A DNA stretch of 64,000 nucleotides from Schizophyllum amplum. Its lineage: Eukaryota > Basidiomycota > Agaricomycetes > Agaricales > Schizophyllaceae. How positions within the stretch are numbered: the first letter of the stretch is position 1; every line of letters starts with the position of its first letter. This document shows positions 46,262 to 57,675 of this stretch, piece by piece. The position numbers and the translations under genes are program-made. Location of the stretch: NCBI GenBank assembly GCA_007026445.1, contig VDMD01000036.1, positions 124,001 through 188,000 on the forward strand, written 5' to 3'. The notes under the pieces are model-generated. The model was not told the origin of the DNA. It saw nothing but the letters and a program-made list of their open reading frames with translations, and ran no database searches.

Positions 46262-46530
46262 ACTATCCAGACCTCCTACGCCAGCTATCCAGACCTCCTC
46301 CACCGGGCATCCAGACCTCCTACACCAACCTGGAACTTCCTCCACCAGCCATCCGGACCTCCTACACCAATCTGAAACTTCCTCCACCGGGCATCCAGAC
46401 CTCCTACACCAATCTGGAACTTCCTCCACCAGCCATCCAGACCTCCTACACCAGCTATCCGGACCTCCTACACCAGCTATCCGGACCTCCTACGCCAGCC
46501 ATCTAGACCTCCTACACCAGCCATCCGGAC
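46262..46530. repeat. Minisatellite, about 21-22-bp unit
   Basis: Copies of CCAGACCTCCTACACCAGCT alternate with ATCTGGAACTTCCTCCACC units, forming a composite array. Confidence 0.8.
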
Positions 46531-46564
46531 CTCCTGCGCCAGTCATAAGTAGCCCACTCGAACG

Positions 46565-47560
46565 ACAGCGGGATCGCGCGAGCGCCTCCTGATGAGACGC
46601 TCGTTTGCCTCACGATGAGACGCCCGTCTGCCTCACGAGGGAGCGCTTGTCCGCCTCCTGATGGCACGCCCGTCCGCCTCACGATGGAGCGCTCGCCCGT
46701 CTCCCGATGGATTGCGCGCCCGCCTCCCGATGGATTGCGCGTACGCCTCCCGATGGCGCGCAACCGAACCCTTCGTTGGGACGCCCATCCGCCTCCCGAC
46801 GAAGCGCTTGTCCGCCTCCTGATGCATCGCGAGTCCGCCTCCCGATGGAGTGCTTGTCCGCCTCCCGATGGGTCGCTCGTTTGCCTCACGACGAAGCGCT
46901 CGTCCGGCTCCCGACGAAGCGCTCGCCCGTCTCACGATGGAGCACTTGTCCGCCTCACGATGGGTCGCTTGTCCGGCTCACGATGGGTCGCTCGTCTGCC
47001 TCACGATGGAGTGCTTGTCCGCCTCCCCATGCATACGAGTCCATCTGCACGTGGACCGCCTGCAGCATGTACGCGTTGTCCGCCTTCTGATGCATCGCGA
47101 GTCCGCCTCCCGATGGGTCGCTCGTTTGCCTCACGACGAAGCGCTTGCCCGCCTCACGAGGGGATGGGTCGCTCGTCCGCCTCACGATAAGATGAAGCGT
47201 TCGGTCCGCCTCACGATGGGATGAAGCGTTCGGTCCGCCTCCCGACGAAGCGCTCGCCCGCCTCCCGATGGAGCACTTGTCCGCCTCCCGATGGGTCGCT
47301 CGTTTGCCTCACGATGGGTCGCTCGTTTGCCTCACGATGGGTCGCTCGTCCGCCTCACGATGGAGCGCTTGTCCGCCTCACGATGGAGCGCTCGTCTGCC
47401 TCACGATGGGTCGCTCGTCCGCCTCCTGATGGAGCGCTTGTCCGCCCCACGAGGGAGCACTTGTCCGCCTCACGATGGATTGCGCGTCCGCCTCACGATG
47501 GGTCGCTCGTTTGCCTCACGATGGGTCGCTCGTCCGGCCCTCGATGGAGTACTCGTCCGC
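46565..47560. repeat. 1-kb minisatellite, 23-bp unit
   Basis: More than 35 copies of a 23-bp unit, e.g. CCTCACGATGGGTCGCTC plus GTCCG. Variants have GAGCGCTTG in place of GGTCGCTC and CCC in place of CAC. The 171- and 191-residue frames on + (SASRWSACPPPDG) are repeat artefacts. A 61-bp non-unit block interrupts it at 47018-47078 and recurs at the right edge, 47556-47616. Confidence 0.9.
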
Positions 47561-47616
47561 CTCCCCATGCATACGAGTCCATCTGCACGTGGACCGCCTG
47601 CAGCATGTACGCGTTG
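47556..47616. repeat. 61-bp block, second copy (first at 47018-47078)
   Basis: The block beginning TCCGCCTCCCCATGCATACG is identical to 47018-47078, 538 bp upstream. This indicates that a segment of the minisatellite was duplicated as a larger unit. Confidence 0.85.
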
Positions 47617-47754
47617 ACCGCCTTCCGATGGCGCGCAACCGCATCCTTCATTGGAGCACCTGCCGGATGTTTGCGTCCGCCGTTTGCGGCATCCATCTAT
47701 CGTAGCGCTGCTTGGAAAGGCGACTCAGAGTCATAGGATGGCAGCTCAGAGGAC

Positions 47755-48450
47755 TCATCGCTGGTCGGGCTGCACCTCCTCGCCGGGCTGCACATCAACG
47801 CCTCTTCGTAGACCTCAGCGTCGGGCTGTACCTTGACGTCGGGCTGTACCTTGACGTCGGTCTGTACCTTCACGTCGAGTTGGACCTCGGCGTCGGGCTG
47901 CACCTGAGCGTTGGGCTGCACCCCCACATCTTCGTGGACATCAACGTCTTCGTGGACATCAGCTTCGTGCTGAACCTCAACGTCGAGTCGGACCTCTATC
48001 GCGATGGTCCTCGACGTCGTGCCCGTCCTCGACATCGCGCTGCATCTCCACGCCAAGCACGCCGGGCTGCTCCTCTACGTTGGGCTGCTCCTCTACGTCG
48101 GGCTGCACCTGTACATCGGGCTGCACCTCCACGCCGGGCTGCACCTCCACGCCGGGCTGCACCTGCACGTCGCGCTGCGCATGGAGTTCAACGTCGCGCT
48201 GGACGTGAACCTCGATGTCGCGCTGGACCTCGATATCATGCTGGGCGTTGACGTTATGCTCGTGACTGGTGCGATGCTAGACGTTGACATCGGGTTGCAC
48301 CTCGATGTCGCGTTGTACCTCAATACCGTGCTGGATTTCGAGGTCGGGCTGGACCTCAGCGTAGGCTGCACCTCCACGTTGGTCTGCACCTCCACGTTGG
48401 TCTGCACCTCAACGTTGCACTGGATCTCAGCGTCGTGTCGGACCTCGACC
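47755..48450. repeat. Minisatellite, 18-bp unit
   Basis: An array of an 18-bp unit of the type GGGCTGCACCTCCACGTC, with many point variants. Because 18 is a multiple of three, both strands show hexapeptide periodicity, most regular on the minus strand (VQPDVE). Frame changes and lack of any flanking exon argue against a functional gene. Confidence 0.8.
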
Positions 48451-49214
48451 TGGCACTGGACTTCGACAGCGTCTTGGACCTTACGTGGTGGTGCTCTTCG
48501 GAGTGGAAGTACGAGCTCCTGTGGTCGTCTCGCGGGCAATGGTACGGCGTCGCGTTTGACGGTCTACACGAGTACTAATATGTTCATCCAGTGTCGCGCG
48601 AAGCTGGGCGATTTCGAAGCGACGCAATGAATCATCCACCCACATCGACTACGCCGTCGCACCGGCCACGACCGCGACACCTGTGTCCGCTGTCTTGTTA
48701 TCATGCTCGAGAAGCTCCATTTGGACTAGACAAACGCAAAGGGGACGGACGACGTGACTCGCTTTGAACCGGTACGGGCGACATAAAAGGTATGGATCAG
48801 CGTTTTCTCTCTCTTAAGTGTCATTGTATTGACCAACTCTCAGTGCCGATCAAGCGAGCAGGACGGTCGCAATGACCTCAGATATCTGTCTTGATCAGTT
48901 GAGGAGCATTGGTCCTTGCTGCGGGTAGCCTTCTCGTAAAGTTATCCTAGCGTTAGGAAGAAGGTCAATGAAGCTGAATAATGCGCGAGTATGAAGAATG
49001 ACCTCGGTAACTACTGTCAAATTCGGTAAAGCTGTAGCGGTGCAGCGAAATTGCGAAACCCCGGCAGAATTCGAATAGAAGGTACGTGAGTTTATTTTTC
49101 AACATGACTCACGTGATTGTATTCCCCATGCTTCCAAGTTCCCAGCGCCATGCCTTCGCGTTGCCATCACGCTCATCAACAGCTCAGACACTCAGATCGA
49201 TGCATACCTATGCT
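48451..49214. other. 5' flank of the MYND gene
   Basis: No supported gene. The region joins the end of the repeat block to the MYND gene. The frame of that gene is open upstream to an ATG at 49086, but homology begins only at 49215. Confidence 0.45.
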
Positions 49215-51058
49215 ATGGCGAAGTCGGCACCTACTCAGCTCCGAGACCTTTTGCGGGACATTGTGCTCGCAGAAGCCTCAGGCCGGACTGTGCCATCGCA
49301 CATCGACATAATCGACAAGATCAAGCGACTCCTGCGCTCAGGCAAGCCGTTTACAGCTTTGGAAGCCAATCCCTTCGACCTCTCCCAGGAGGCAAGGGCT
49401 CTTCGCTCCCCGCCCGTACAAGACGTTCTCGTCATCTTCGAGGCATTCGGCTACACAGCCAGGTTCAACGACAGCCAGTCGAGCGCTTTAGCCGGCGCCA
49501 TCTCCGGCTGCCTACGTACCCAATGCGTGGCGATCGCCGACTGGCTCGAGTTCCTTCTACCCACCAACGGCTATCTTGATCTTCCGCTCGCATACCACGC
49601 CTATGTCTTGCAGCCGATGTCCCAGATGCTTGCTGGGCTCTTCCACCTCAAGGCCCAGTTGATGGACGCCCTAGGCGCGGTACCGCACCTGTACAAAATC
49701 CTCTTCTCCTTATGGCTTCATCCGCAACCATACATGACCACCGTACCCCAGGATGTGACGCATCAGGAAATATACAGGTGCACAGAGTTCGCCATCCGCG
49801 ATGCCATACGCATACCCGGAGTCGCAGACGCCACCAAAGCGTTGGACAATCTAGCCGCCGAATGCGCGCTAGCTGTCGTCAAACACCGACCCCGCCGATT
49901 CTACAAGCTAGCGGTCAGGTGCATTCCCCACCTCATGGCGTCGGGCGTCGAGCAGACCTTCGTGGAGGCTCACCTCAACGCCATCATGCTCTACGCCGCG
50001 CAATCGCTCCGCATACCATCTCACCCGCGCGAAGTCGTGCGTACGATCGTCGAAACACTGCGCGCGCTGCAGGAGAGGCCCGATGGACAAACGGCTGCGT
50101 CGTACGCCTGTCAGATCCTCATGTGTATCTGGTGTAGCGCCGATCCGGGCGATCGCCGAACGCTGGTGTGGGCCGTGCAGGATGGTGTGCTGCCGCTTCT
50201 GCTTACTTTGGGGAAAACCCACAAAGACGAGTTCTTGGCGGTGGCGCTTCGATTCGTCAGCTCGCGAACGACGCAGGTGGATGTGCTGAAGGCACTGTGC
50301 CGAAAGGGTGGTGTCGAGCATTGCTCTTTTCGCGCGGCGTCAGTGTGCTTTCCGTACCTCGAGGGTGCGATTGCCATGGATCTCAACCTTCAGGAGCGCA
50401 CATTTCTTTTAAACCAGTTTTTTGGCAAGACGTGCGCGTACGGATCGGTGAGCTCGACGAAGTGGTTTGAGGTCTTCCGCTCACCCCCGTACGCTAGTGT
50501 CCTTCCAAGCCAGACGAGTCGCGCTCCAATATGTACCGCTGCTCCAAATGCTTGCACATCTGTTACTGCTCAAAGGAATGCCAACGAGCAGACTGGCTTG
50601 TACACAATAAGGACAACCAATGTTCCAGGCTCGACATCCAGGTCTTGTCCGGTGCGTGTCTGCCATCATCACTCGACTCGTGTATCTCACTGTAGCATGT
50701 AGGTAATATATGCACGCTGGACGCTCTCTTCGCAATAACGTGCGCTAAATCGCATGTATGCCGCAACGCGCAAAAGCTCCTCGACGAATTAGCGCACCCT
50801 CATAACGCTCCCTTTACCGTTGCGTTCTACAGGATTAATGTCAACCTCATGGACATGTTACAGACGCACGAGATCGCCGTACACCAACAGGGCAAGCAAG
50901 AATTCCCGGAAACGTGGTGCTTGGTAACCGCCACCGTCTCCCAAGACATGGCGATAGATCGTGAGGCGACGGTCCGTGTTATGGACTTGAGTCTGGCAGC
51001 ATTCAAGGCGTACCTATCGGAGTCCGCCGAGCTTCTGTCAAACCCTTGTTCGATGTAG
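49215..51058 (+). CDS. MYND zinc-finger protein, intact
   Basis: Exons 49215-50447, 50498-50651 and 50703-51058 encode 580 residues with introns of 50 and 51 bp. The start at 49215 (MAKSAPTQLRDLL) is chosen because similarity to the other MYND genes begins there (IDKIKRLLRSGKPF against ISQIKEILRSEDCG); an in-frame ATG at 49086 would add 43 residues. The first exon is helical and contains PHLYKILFSLWL and the WCSADPGDRRTLVWAV block, conserved as WATSEDSRSMACAV in the gene at 38036. The MYND finger is complete: TCAYGS|CPSK, then YRCSKCLHICYCSKECQ, ADW, His-x3-Cys, with the usual Trp present. MYND domains mediate protein-protein contacts; a role in transcriptional regulation is known for some members, and no specific function is visible here. 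Confidence 0.87.
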
Positions 51059-51231
51059 AATATCTCCCTACTAGCAGAGTTGACCCGTGTTTTGACTCGG
51101 AATGTTAATGTTGCGAGGAAGGAAAATGTAGAAAGAGATAGCTACAGAAAGGTACAGTATATATTACACGGGACGCGTACGACTTGTAATACAAAGGGGC
51201 AGAATCATACTCGTTTCGCGGACAACGACAG

Positions 51232-52406
51232 CTAACCGTCATGCACACTGTCCTCGTTCGGGAGCTGCCTCTTCGTGCTGCGGGTAGCGGGCCGCCCTTT
51301 CCCTTTCACGGTCTGCGACGAAGGACATGGTGAGGCAGATGAGCATGGAGTACAGGGTGAAGGTGGAGAGACGCGGCCCGCGCCAGGAGAAGAAGCGACG
51401 GCGGCCGTGGAGGTCGACGGGATGGACGGTTGAGGAATTGCGATGGGGGGCGGATGAGGTTGACGTTTGCGGGGTGAGGCGCCGACAACAGCTGTTGATA
51501 ACGTCGTCTTGATCTTCTTGAGTGGAGGTTCCCCGGGAGCGCGAACTGCACATCGAGCGTCAGAGGAAGACGGTTGGGACGGAGGGCTGAAGTGAGCATA
51601 CCGGGTTCGGCGTCGAGCGCGGCCGGCCCTACACTCCCGAGCTTTGAGATAGTGTCAACCAGGACAAAGAAACGGCAAGCCAGGTCGTCGTCGCCGGTTT
51701 CAACGTGGGTCACATAGCCATGTACAAAGACCATGGCACCGTGAGCGGGAATGGGCTTGCTGCCCAGCTTGAACCGCGCGTTCGTGGGGATGGTGACACG
51801 GACGGGTAGATGAGCATGCGCCTTCCAAGAGTCACCGAGCGCGCCTATGTATTGGGAGATGGTCATGTCGAATGACGACTGAGGATCATCTTCTTCATCG
51901 ACAGTCGCGTCCGAATTGTTCAGAGGGGGTGGTAGGCGCGCAGCGACCCCAGCGAGGGTAATGGATGACGTACATTGACCCGTGAGATGGGCAGGGATGG
52001 GTCCGATAATCTGGAAGGCGTGTGTCAGCGGCGAGAGAGAAGGAGTGTGTTACAACGCACGGATTTGGGGTCAATGTCTCCAATGAAATGAGCTGTACTG
52101 CGCTGCGTAACAAACGGCGAGGCGACATGACTGAGCGGGACGTTGGCGTTCATGCCAGCCACCTGATCAGTCATTCATTGTAAGCATAGGAAGAAGAGAA
52201 TAAAGGAAGCGTACATTGACATGAAAACTGTAAAGTTCACCATCCTGGAAGTCGACGTTGTTGCTGTTGTATACGCGGAAGGCGCCGATGAGGTAAGTGC
52301 CGTTCGGTAGATAGATGGCGACGTCGAGCTGTCTCTTGCGGCGGTCGAGTTCTTTCTCGCTCTGGATACAGGCGATGATGTCGAGGCAGGCGACTCCAGG
52401 GGGCAT
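51232..52406 (-). CDS. 338-aa protein next to the Helitron, unknown function
   Basis: Four exons (52406-52215, 52162-52061, 52010-51602, 51545-51232) join in perfect phase. The start is MPPGVACLDIIACIQ and the stop TAG at 51232. The N-terminal half alternates short hydrophobic strands (LDVAIYLPNGTYLIGAFRVY, then GELYSFHVN; later MVFVHGYVTHVE, CRFFVLVDTIS), which suggests a beta-barrel or OB-fold; this is a structural guess. The C-terminal 100 residues are Ser/Pro-rich and basic, with nuclear-localisation-like clusters (PPLKKIK, SPRKRQP, KGKGRPATRSTKRQ). It lies downstream of the Helitron helicase on the same strand, 464 bp away. Some Helitrons carry RPA-like single-strand-binding genes, so it may be an accessory gene of the element. 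A captured host gene or an unrelated neighbour is equally possible. Confidence 0.7.
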
Positions 52407-52870
52407 GGTTGAGCGAGGGGTAAGAGACGCAGGGAAGACATGACTTTATATATGGGTTGAGTGTGATACGGAAAGGGCTCGGTTTCATTCTTGTGAAGGG
52501 GAAGGAGAATGGAGGGACGCGCGGTGAAGAACATTAATGATCATGTGTACCTCACGACGGTCACATACTGTGACACGTCACGGTTGACCTTGCAAGAGGT
52601 GCTGAAGAGTTTTGGTGCGGGCAGGCAGCCCATTTTGATCATGGACATAGTTAGGGATATGTAAGGTATTCAGGAAAACTAATTGTATGCGAAAGGCTGA
52701 ACTGGCGTCGGCCGGAATCTGGAAGCCTCCGTATTGCTGGGTGGACACGGCCTGGGCTCCCATGTCCGGTTGAGACATTATCGAACGAAGCCAAACAAAA
52801 AGTTGGATAGACTGAGACAGATCAATGTCAGCAAAAGAGGGGCTGAGGCGAAGAAGTACGACACAGACCA
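52407..52870. other. Spacer downstream of the helicase
   Basis: This holds the probable promoter of the 338-aa gene. A minus-strand frame of 66 residues starting at about 52780 (MSQPDMGAQAVS) is open but has no support beyond length. Confidence 0.35.
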
Positions 52871-55800
52871 TCAGGAAGAAAGATCGGAACGTGTGAAGAT
52901 TTCCGAGTACACTATGTTCAACGTGCGGCAGGCGGCACTGTTGGGCGGCAGCAACACCAGGACGCGGTCGCGGGATGTAGCACGTGAGAGCGCGACGTAT
53001 AGCTGGCCGTGTGTGAACACAGGCACGCGCAGGTCGATCCCTACATGCCGGACGGATTGTCCCTGCGCCTTGTTAATGGAGACAGCGAAGGCGAGTCGTA
53101 CGGGGAACTGTCTGCGTCGCAGCTGGAAGGCGAAGTCTGCTGCCACACCTGTGCTTGGCGTGAGAGAAATTCGAGGAATGAACGCGGTTTCTCCGTCGTG
53201 GTCTCCACCGAGTATGCGAGCCTCCAGCACGCGAGGGGAAGCGCGTATGAGAGTCATGCGGGTGCCGTTGCAGAGACCTTGTGCGGGGCACAGGTTCCGA
53301 AGCAGAATCATCGGACAACCGGGTTTCAGCCTCAATTCTCCAGGAGGTAAGCTGGCGGCGTCGATAGTGCGCAGAAATTCAGGCGGAATATCGTCCGGGC
53401 CGTCGACACCAGCTTCGCGTTCGATTGAGTCTGCACTATGGAGAATGAGCTCCTGCCCGTACATGCGCTCGAGGAGTTTGCTGTTTAGGGAGTGTACATC
53501 GTTATTGCGAGGGGCGAGGATCATCCTGTCAGCGAAATACTGAGGAGATGGGGTGCAAGGGCCGTCGATATCGGGATATACGGAGTTGATGAGGTAGTCC
53601 TCGTCTTCAGTACACATGCTTGGCGGTAGGGGGACGGTCCCGTCATCTGCGACGTCGAGGCCGTGGCCGATGCGCAGTAGCCACGCCGTAAAGTCTTGCT
53701 GATCGACCTGAACTCGCATGTTCTTTGTGAGATGAAAGATTCGGATGTTCGGCCAGAGAGGGGAGCGGGGGAGTGATGCGTCAAGTATTTCCTCCTTTGT
53801 CCCTTTCGGTATGACCGGTAGTGTTTGCTGGAAGTCTCCCCCGAATAGAACAACCTTTCCACCGAAGGGTTTATCTGAAGAGCAGAGGTCGCGGAGGGTA
53901 CGCTCTAGCGCTTCCACAGTGAACCGGTGCTGCATGAGTACCTCGTCCCAAATGATCAGGTCTGCAGCGATGAGGAGCTCAGCGCGATTGCTGGACTTGG
54001 AGATGGAGCACGTCGACGTTTCGCAGAGGCTGATGATGGGGATCTTGAATGTGGAGTGAGCTGTGCGCCCGCCGGGCAGCAGGATGGCTGCGATGCCGGA
54101 AGAGGCCGAGCAGAGGACAATCTTGGCGTCGGCTCTCAGTATGTGAGAAATGGCTTTGTACAGGAATGTCTTCCCGGTGCCTCCGGGGCCATCGACGAAG
54201 AACGAACCGGGTCGGTGGCTGTGTATGCAGTCGACAATGGCAGCGAGGGCGGCGTGCTGTTCAGCGTTGTCGTGTATGCTCTGCAACGCCACAGCGGCGG
54301 CATCACGCTCGGACGCGCGGTCGTAATCGAGTTGTTCTGCAATAAGCGTGTTGGTGGATACATGAGCCCAGTCATGCAACGGTTGTGGCATAGACTCGAA
54401 GTCTTCGAGTGAGCGTCCAGACTGCTTAAGCAGGCCATCGAGGAGATGGAGACCGTAGTCGCATGCGTCGTTGAATGTAGCAGTACTGAATCCCATGCAC
54501 CGCAGACGGTAGAGCAAGTCATCGCAAATGTGAGCCTTGAACTCGTCCCATAGCAGCTCCGGTCTGGTGGGGGCGCAGAAGAGGAGAAGGGTGGTAAATA
54601 GCTGGCGAAGGCGAGTCCCTGTTTGCATAAGGGATGCATCGTGCAAGCACATGCGCCATTCACCGTCATCCTGCAGGAGGCCGCGCAATGCATGCCTCAC
54701 GGAAGGACGGGTAGCGCACGCCTCCATGAGTGTACAGGTCCTCGAACGATGTAGCGCCCTTCACGACAGTGAGCAGAGTGCGGAGGTAAAACCGTTCGCC
54801 TGTGAGGGAGAAGTATCAGAGCTAATGAGGAGGAGAGAGGATGCAAATATAGTCAGAACAAAGAAGTGGAACTGACCTGCGGTTGGAGCCACAAAGTACA
54901 TGCGACCAATGGAGAATAAACCCTTCCGTAACGACCATCGTTTTTTGTCCTCCTTCCACGTCATGTGCTGAGGGAATTCTTGGTATGTGAGCTGTCGTGC
55001 GGTTTCGCCAAGAGCGCCATTGTCGGCGTTCGCACGAAAGAATTCGGAAAGCGTTGTGCGCACGTCCCGAGCATTGGCGAGGACCTCCGTGGCAGGGTTG
55101 TTTGGGTTGAATACGACCATGTGCTGATTGGGCAGGTAGATTTGCAGACGTGTAACGCTGGGAATCTGCTTGTAGAGATTGAAATCGAAGAGGCGATGAC
55201 ATGCTTCCGGGGGTCCGATGTAGCGACCGTCGATGTACTGTTTGATTTCGTCGACCTCAACCTCTGCAGTGGCACGGTCGCCGCCCTTGTGTATGTACTT
55301 GAAAGGATATTTGATGGAGCGCAGGGAGAAGACACATTCGACGTTGATGTGGCAGTTGAAGCGCAGGGAGAGGTAGGGACTGTACGGTACGATCCAGGAG
55401 TTGTCGACCAGCGATCCTCGGACTTCGTATCGGCGGCCATCGTTGCGTCGCTGGTATCGAGGGTACCCATCCTCGTCCATTGACGTGCGCTCTTGAAAGT
55501 CCTTTGGAAAATGTTTCGTGCAGTGGCTGTTTTCCATGCAAGGTGCGAAGCGATCATAAGCACCGCAGGGGCCGTGAATCATGCACGTCTTGACGATGTC
55601 GAATAGGCGAGGGTGGGAAACGGGGTCCGGCCACTCAGCGCATATCACACTGTCAATAGCGTCGACAGTTTTCATCTTCCATGGATCATGAAGCACTATG
55701 AGAATGTGGCAGTGTGGGAGGCCTCGCTTCTGGAATTCCGTAGAGTAGACGTATGCGGCGGCAGGCCCGAGAACACCACCATTGTAGATGTCGTCGATGA

Positions 55801-57675
55801 GAGCATCACGTTTAGCTTTGAAGACGCGAGCTACCAGATCCGGCCGATCGTATGCCGTCTGGCCAGGCAGGAGCTCTCTGTCGATCTCAGGCCACTTGGG
55901 GTTGGCCGTCATAGTGACGAAGAGATCGACCTTGCGATAATAGCGTGCGATGGCCATAGCGTCCTGATATCTCTGCTGCAGATCGCGTGGGCTACCGGTG
56001 TGAGAAGACGGGAGTATGACCCTGCCGACGGAGTGCAGGTCGAGCTCGCCGCGATCGACGGAAGCGACGGCGTCCTCGAGGCCGTTGTAGAGAGCTGCGC
56101 GGAGAAGTTTTTGATTATCACGAAGAAAGCGCAAGCGGTTCTGCTCAGTGGAAGCCCACATGTCAACGACATACTGCTGCAGAAGCTGGCCGCCTCTCAG
56201 AATGGCGTTGTATTCAATGGCGGCCGGACGAACTTGCAGTCTGTACGCGACGTAGCGCATCTGAGTGAGGCGTGTACGTGTCGATCCTGGCGGACGCCGC
56301 AGGGTGAGATGCTCATGCCAACCACTCTCGCCGCGAGGGAAGAGCAGCACAAACTGCAGAGGAGCGTATGCAGCGTGCAGCTCGCTGATGCGGAAGAGGT
56401 TTCCTCGTCCCTCGGAAGCACGCCTGCGAAGCACGATGTCACGTCCTTGCGCTGCACTCGTCCCACCGTCTCCCGGAAGAATCATGGCCACCTCATCAGC
56501 AGTGGGAAGATTGTAACGGCGTGGGTCAGTCCCTGGGGTGACGCGAAGACGGATGGTAGCATCGTCCGAGACGTTCTCAGCGGCAAGCACGCGATAGGCG
56601 TGTTCGTAGATGAGGGCGTACGGATTGCACTCTCGCAGCGTGTGTTCAAGCTGAAGAAGAAGAGCGGCATCGAGATTATCATTGTTGGCTACGCGGTGCG
56701 CATGTGCGCGGGAGGCATCGTATATGTATACTTGAGCGAAGACAGGATGGCCTCCGTCTGAGCGTTCCAACGCAGACGACCAATGGTGGAGTTCTCCATG
56801 GATGCGGAAAACCCATGCGCTACGACCAGTCGCATTGAGCCGGCGGTCGTGGTCGACTCCAAGGGAAGTGAAGGCGAACGCGTTGTTGTACTGGCGGATG
56901 TTCTTCCGAAAGGCCCGGGATCGACTGTCGTCGTTGTCAAAGAGAAGGCGCAGGAGAGGAGGGGGAGGCTGCAGATAAGGCAAGAGAACCTGGCCACTGT
57001 CGCAGCAGAGTCCGAAGAGAACTTTGGCCTGTGTGCTGGACGATAATCGTTCCACCGTCCAATGTAATGCGCCACAGGAAGGACAGGCGTCGTCCATGTA
57101 ACCCAAGTCGTGCTGCGCCAGGGCGTTGCTGAGCGACTTCCTTCCCGCAAGATAAGTGCGGTGGCTGCTGATCTTCCGCACACGTTTGGCTTGCGCAGAG
57201 TCAGGCCCAATAGCTGAACATATGGAACATTAGAAAGCGAACGACAGACGTAGGGTAAGACACGAACTGGAGAGGAAAGCGTTGAGAGCACTTTGTGTAG
57301 GCGCAGCAGCACCGCGACGCGGGCCGGCACGTATGACATTGTCGAGTCGCTCAATGACTGATGAAATGGGTGAATAAAAGAACGGACTGAAAAAGAGGAC
57401 AATTTGACAAACGTAGATGTGACGCGGAAGGTTGTTGAAGGGGACGAAGAAGGATTTGCGGGTGTGCTTGATCCTCACGGAGTCGTTCGCGATGTGCGTC
57501 GTTGTCTTCGCGCCCCGCGGCGCGCTCTGGAAGCGATTGGCGCTGTTCCCCGCGACGTTCTTCCTGACGTCGAACTCGTTGAGCATCAGATGGGGATTGT
57601 CGGGCATGTGATGCGCCACTGGGATGAACACCGCGCTCATTTGCCCATCGCACTGAAGACGAATGGGAAACTATG
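52871..57675 (-). mobile_element. Helitron Rep-helicase gene, frameshifted between domains
   Basis: The minus-strand gene encodes the rolling-circle transposase of a Helitron. The Rep part (57213-54877, then an exon from 54799) begins after a Cys motif (CPSCGALHW). It includes the HUH motif in GLPHCHILIVL and the two-Tyr motif in YPFKYIHKG. The helicase part (to 52871) is PIF1-like: GGTGKT Walker A, DEVLM Walker B region, GGDFQQTLPV, INKAQGQS and VALSRA. These proteins nick, unwind and copy one strand of the element. An exon at 57357-57268 joins Rep in phase, and a further one from about 57675 (MSAVFIPVAHHM) can be joined through a 51-bp intron, less surely. Near 54688 the frame changes between REACIAR and GLLQDDGEW, so Rep and helicase are not in one frame. 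The 5' TC and 3' hairpin-CTRR ends were not located. Confidence 0.8.

Noticed and set aside
46615..47736. Long Ser/Pro/Arg-rich + strand frames (191, 171 and 127 aa)
   Set aside because: They follow the 23-bp repeat in whichever frame lacks stops, with no start context, introns or family similarity.
52871..54727. Helicase frame as a separate host PIF1 gene
   Set aside because: It directly continues the Rep gene through a spliced exon, with Helitron-type sequence before the Walker A motif; only one frame change separates them.
55613..56761. 382-aa + strand frame
   Set aside because: It is antisense to the Helitron Rep domain, which carries the recognisable motifs.
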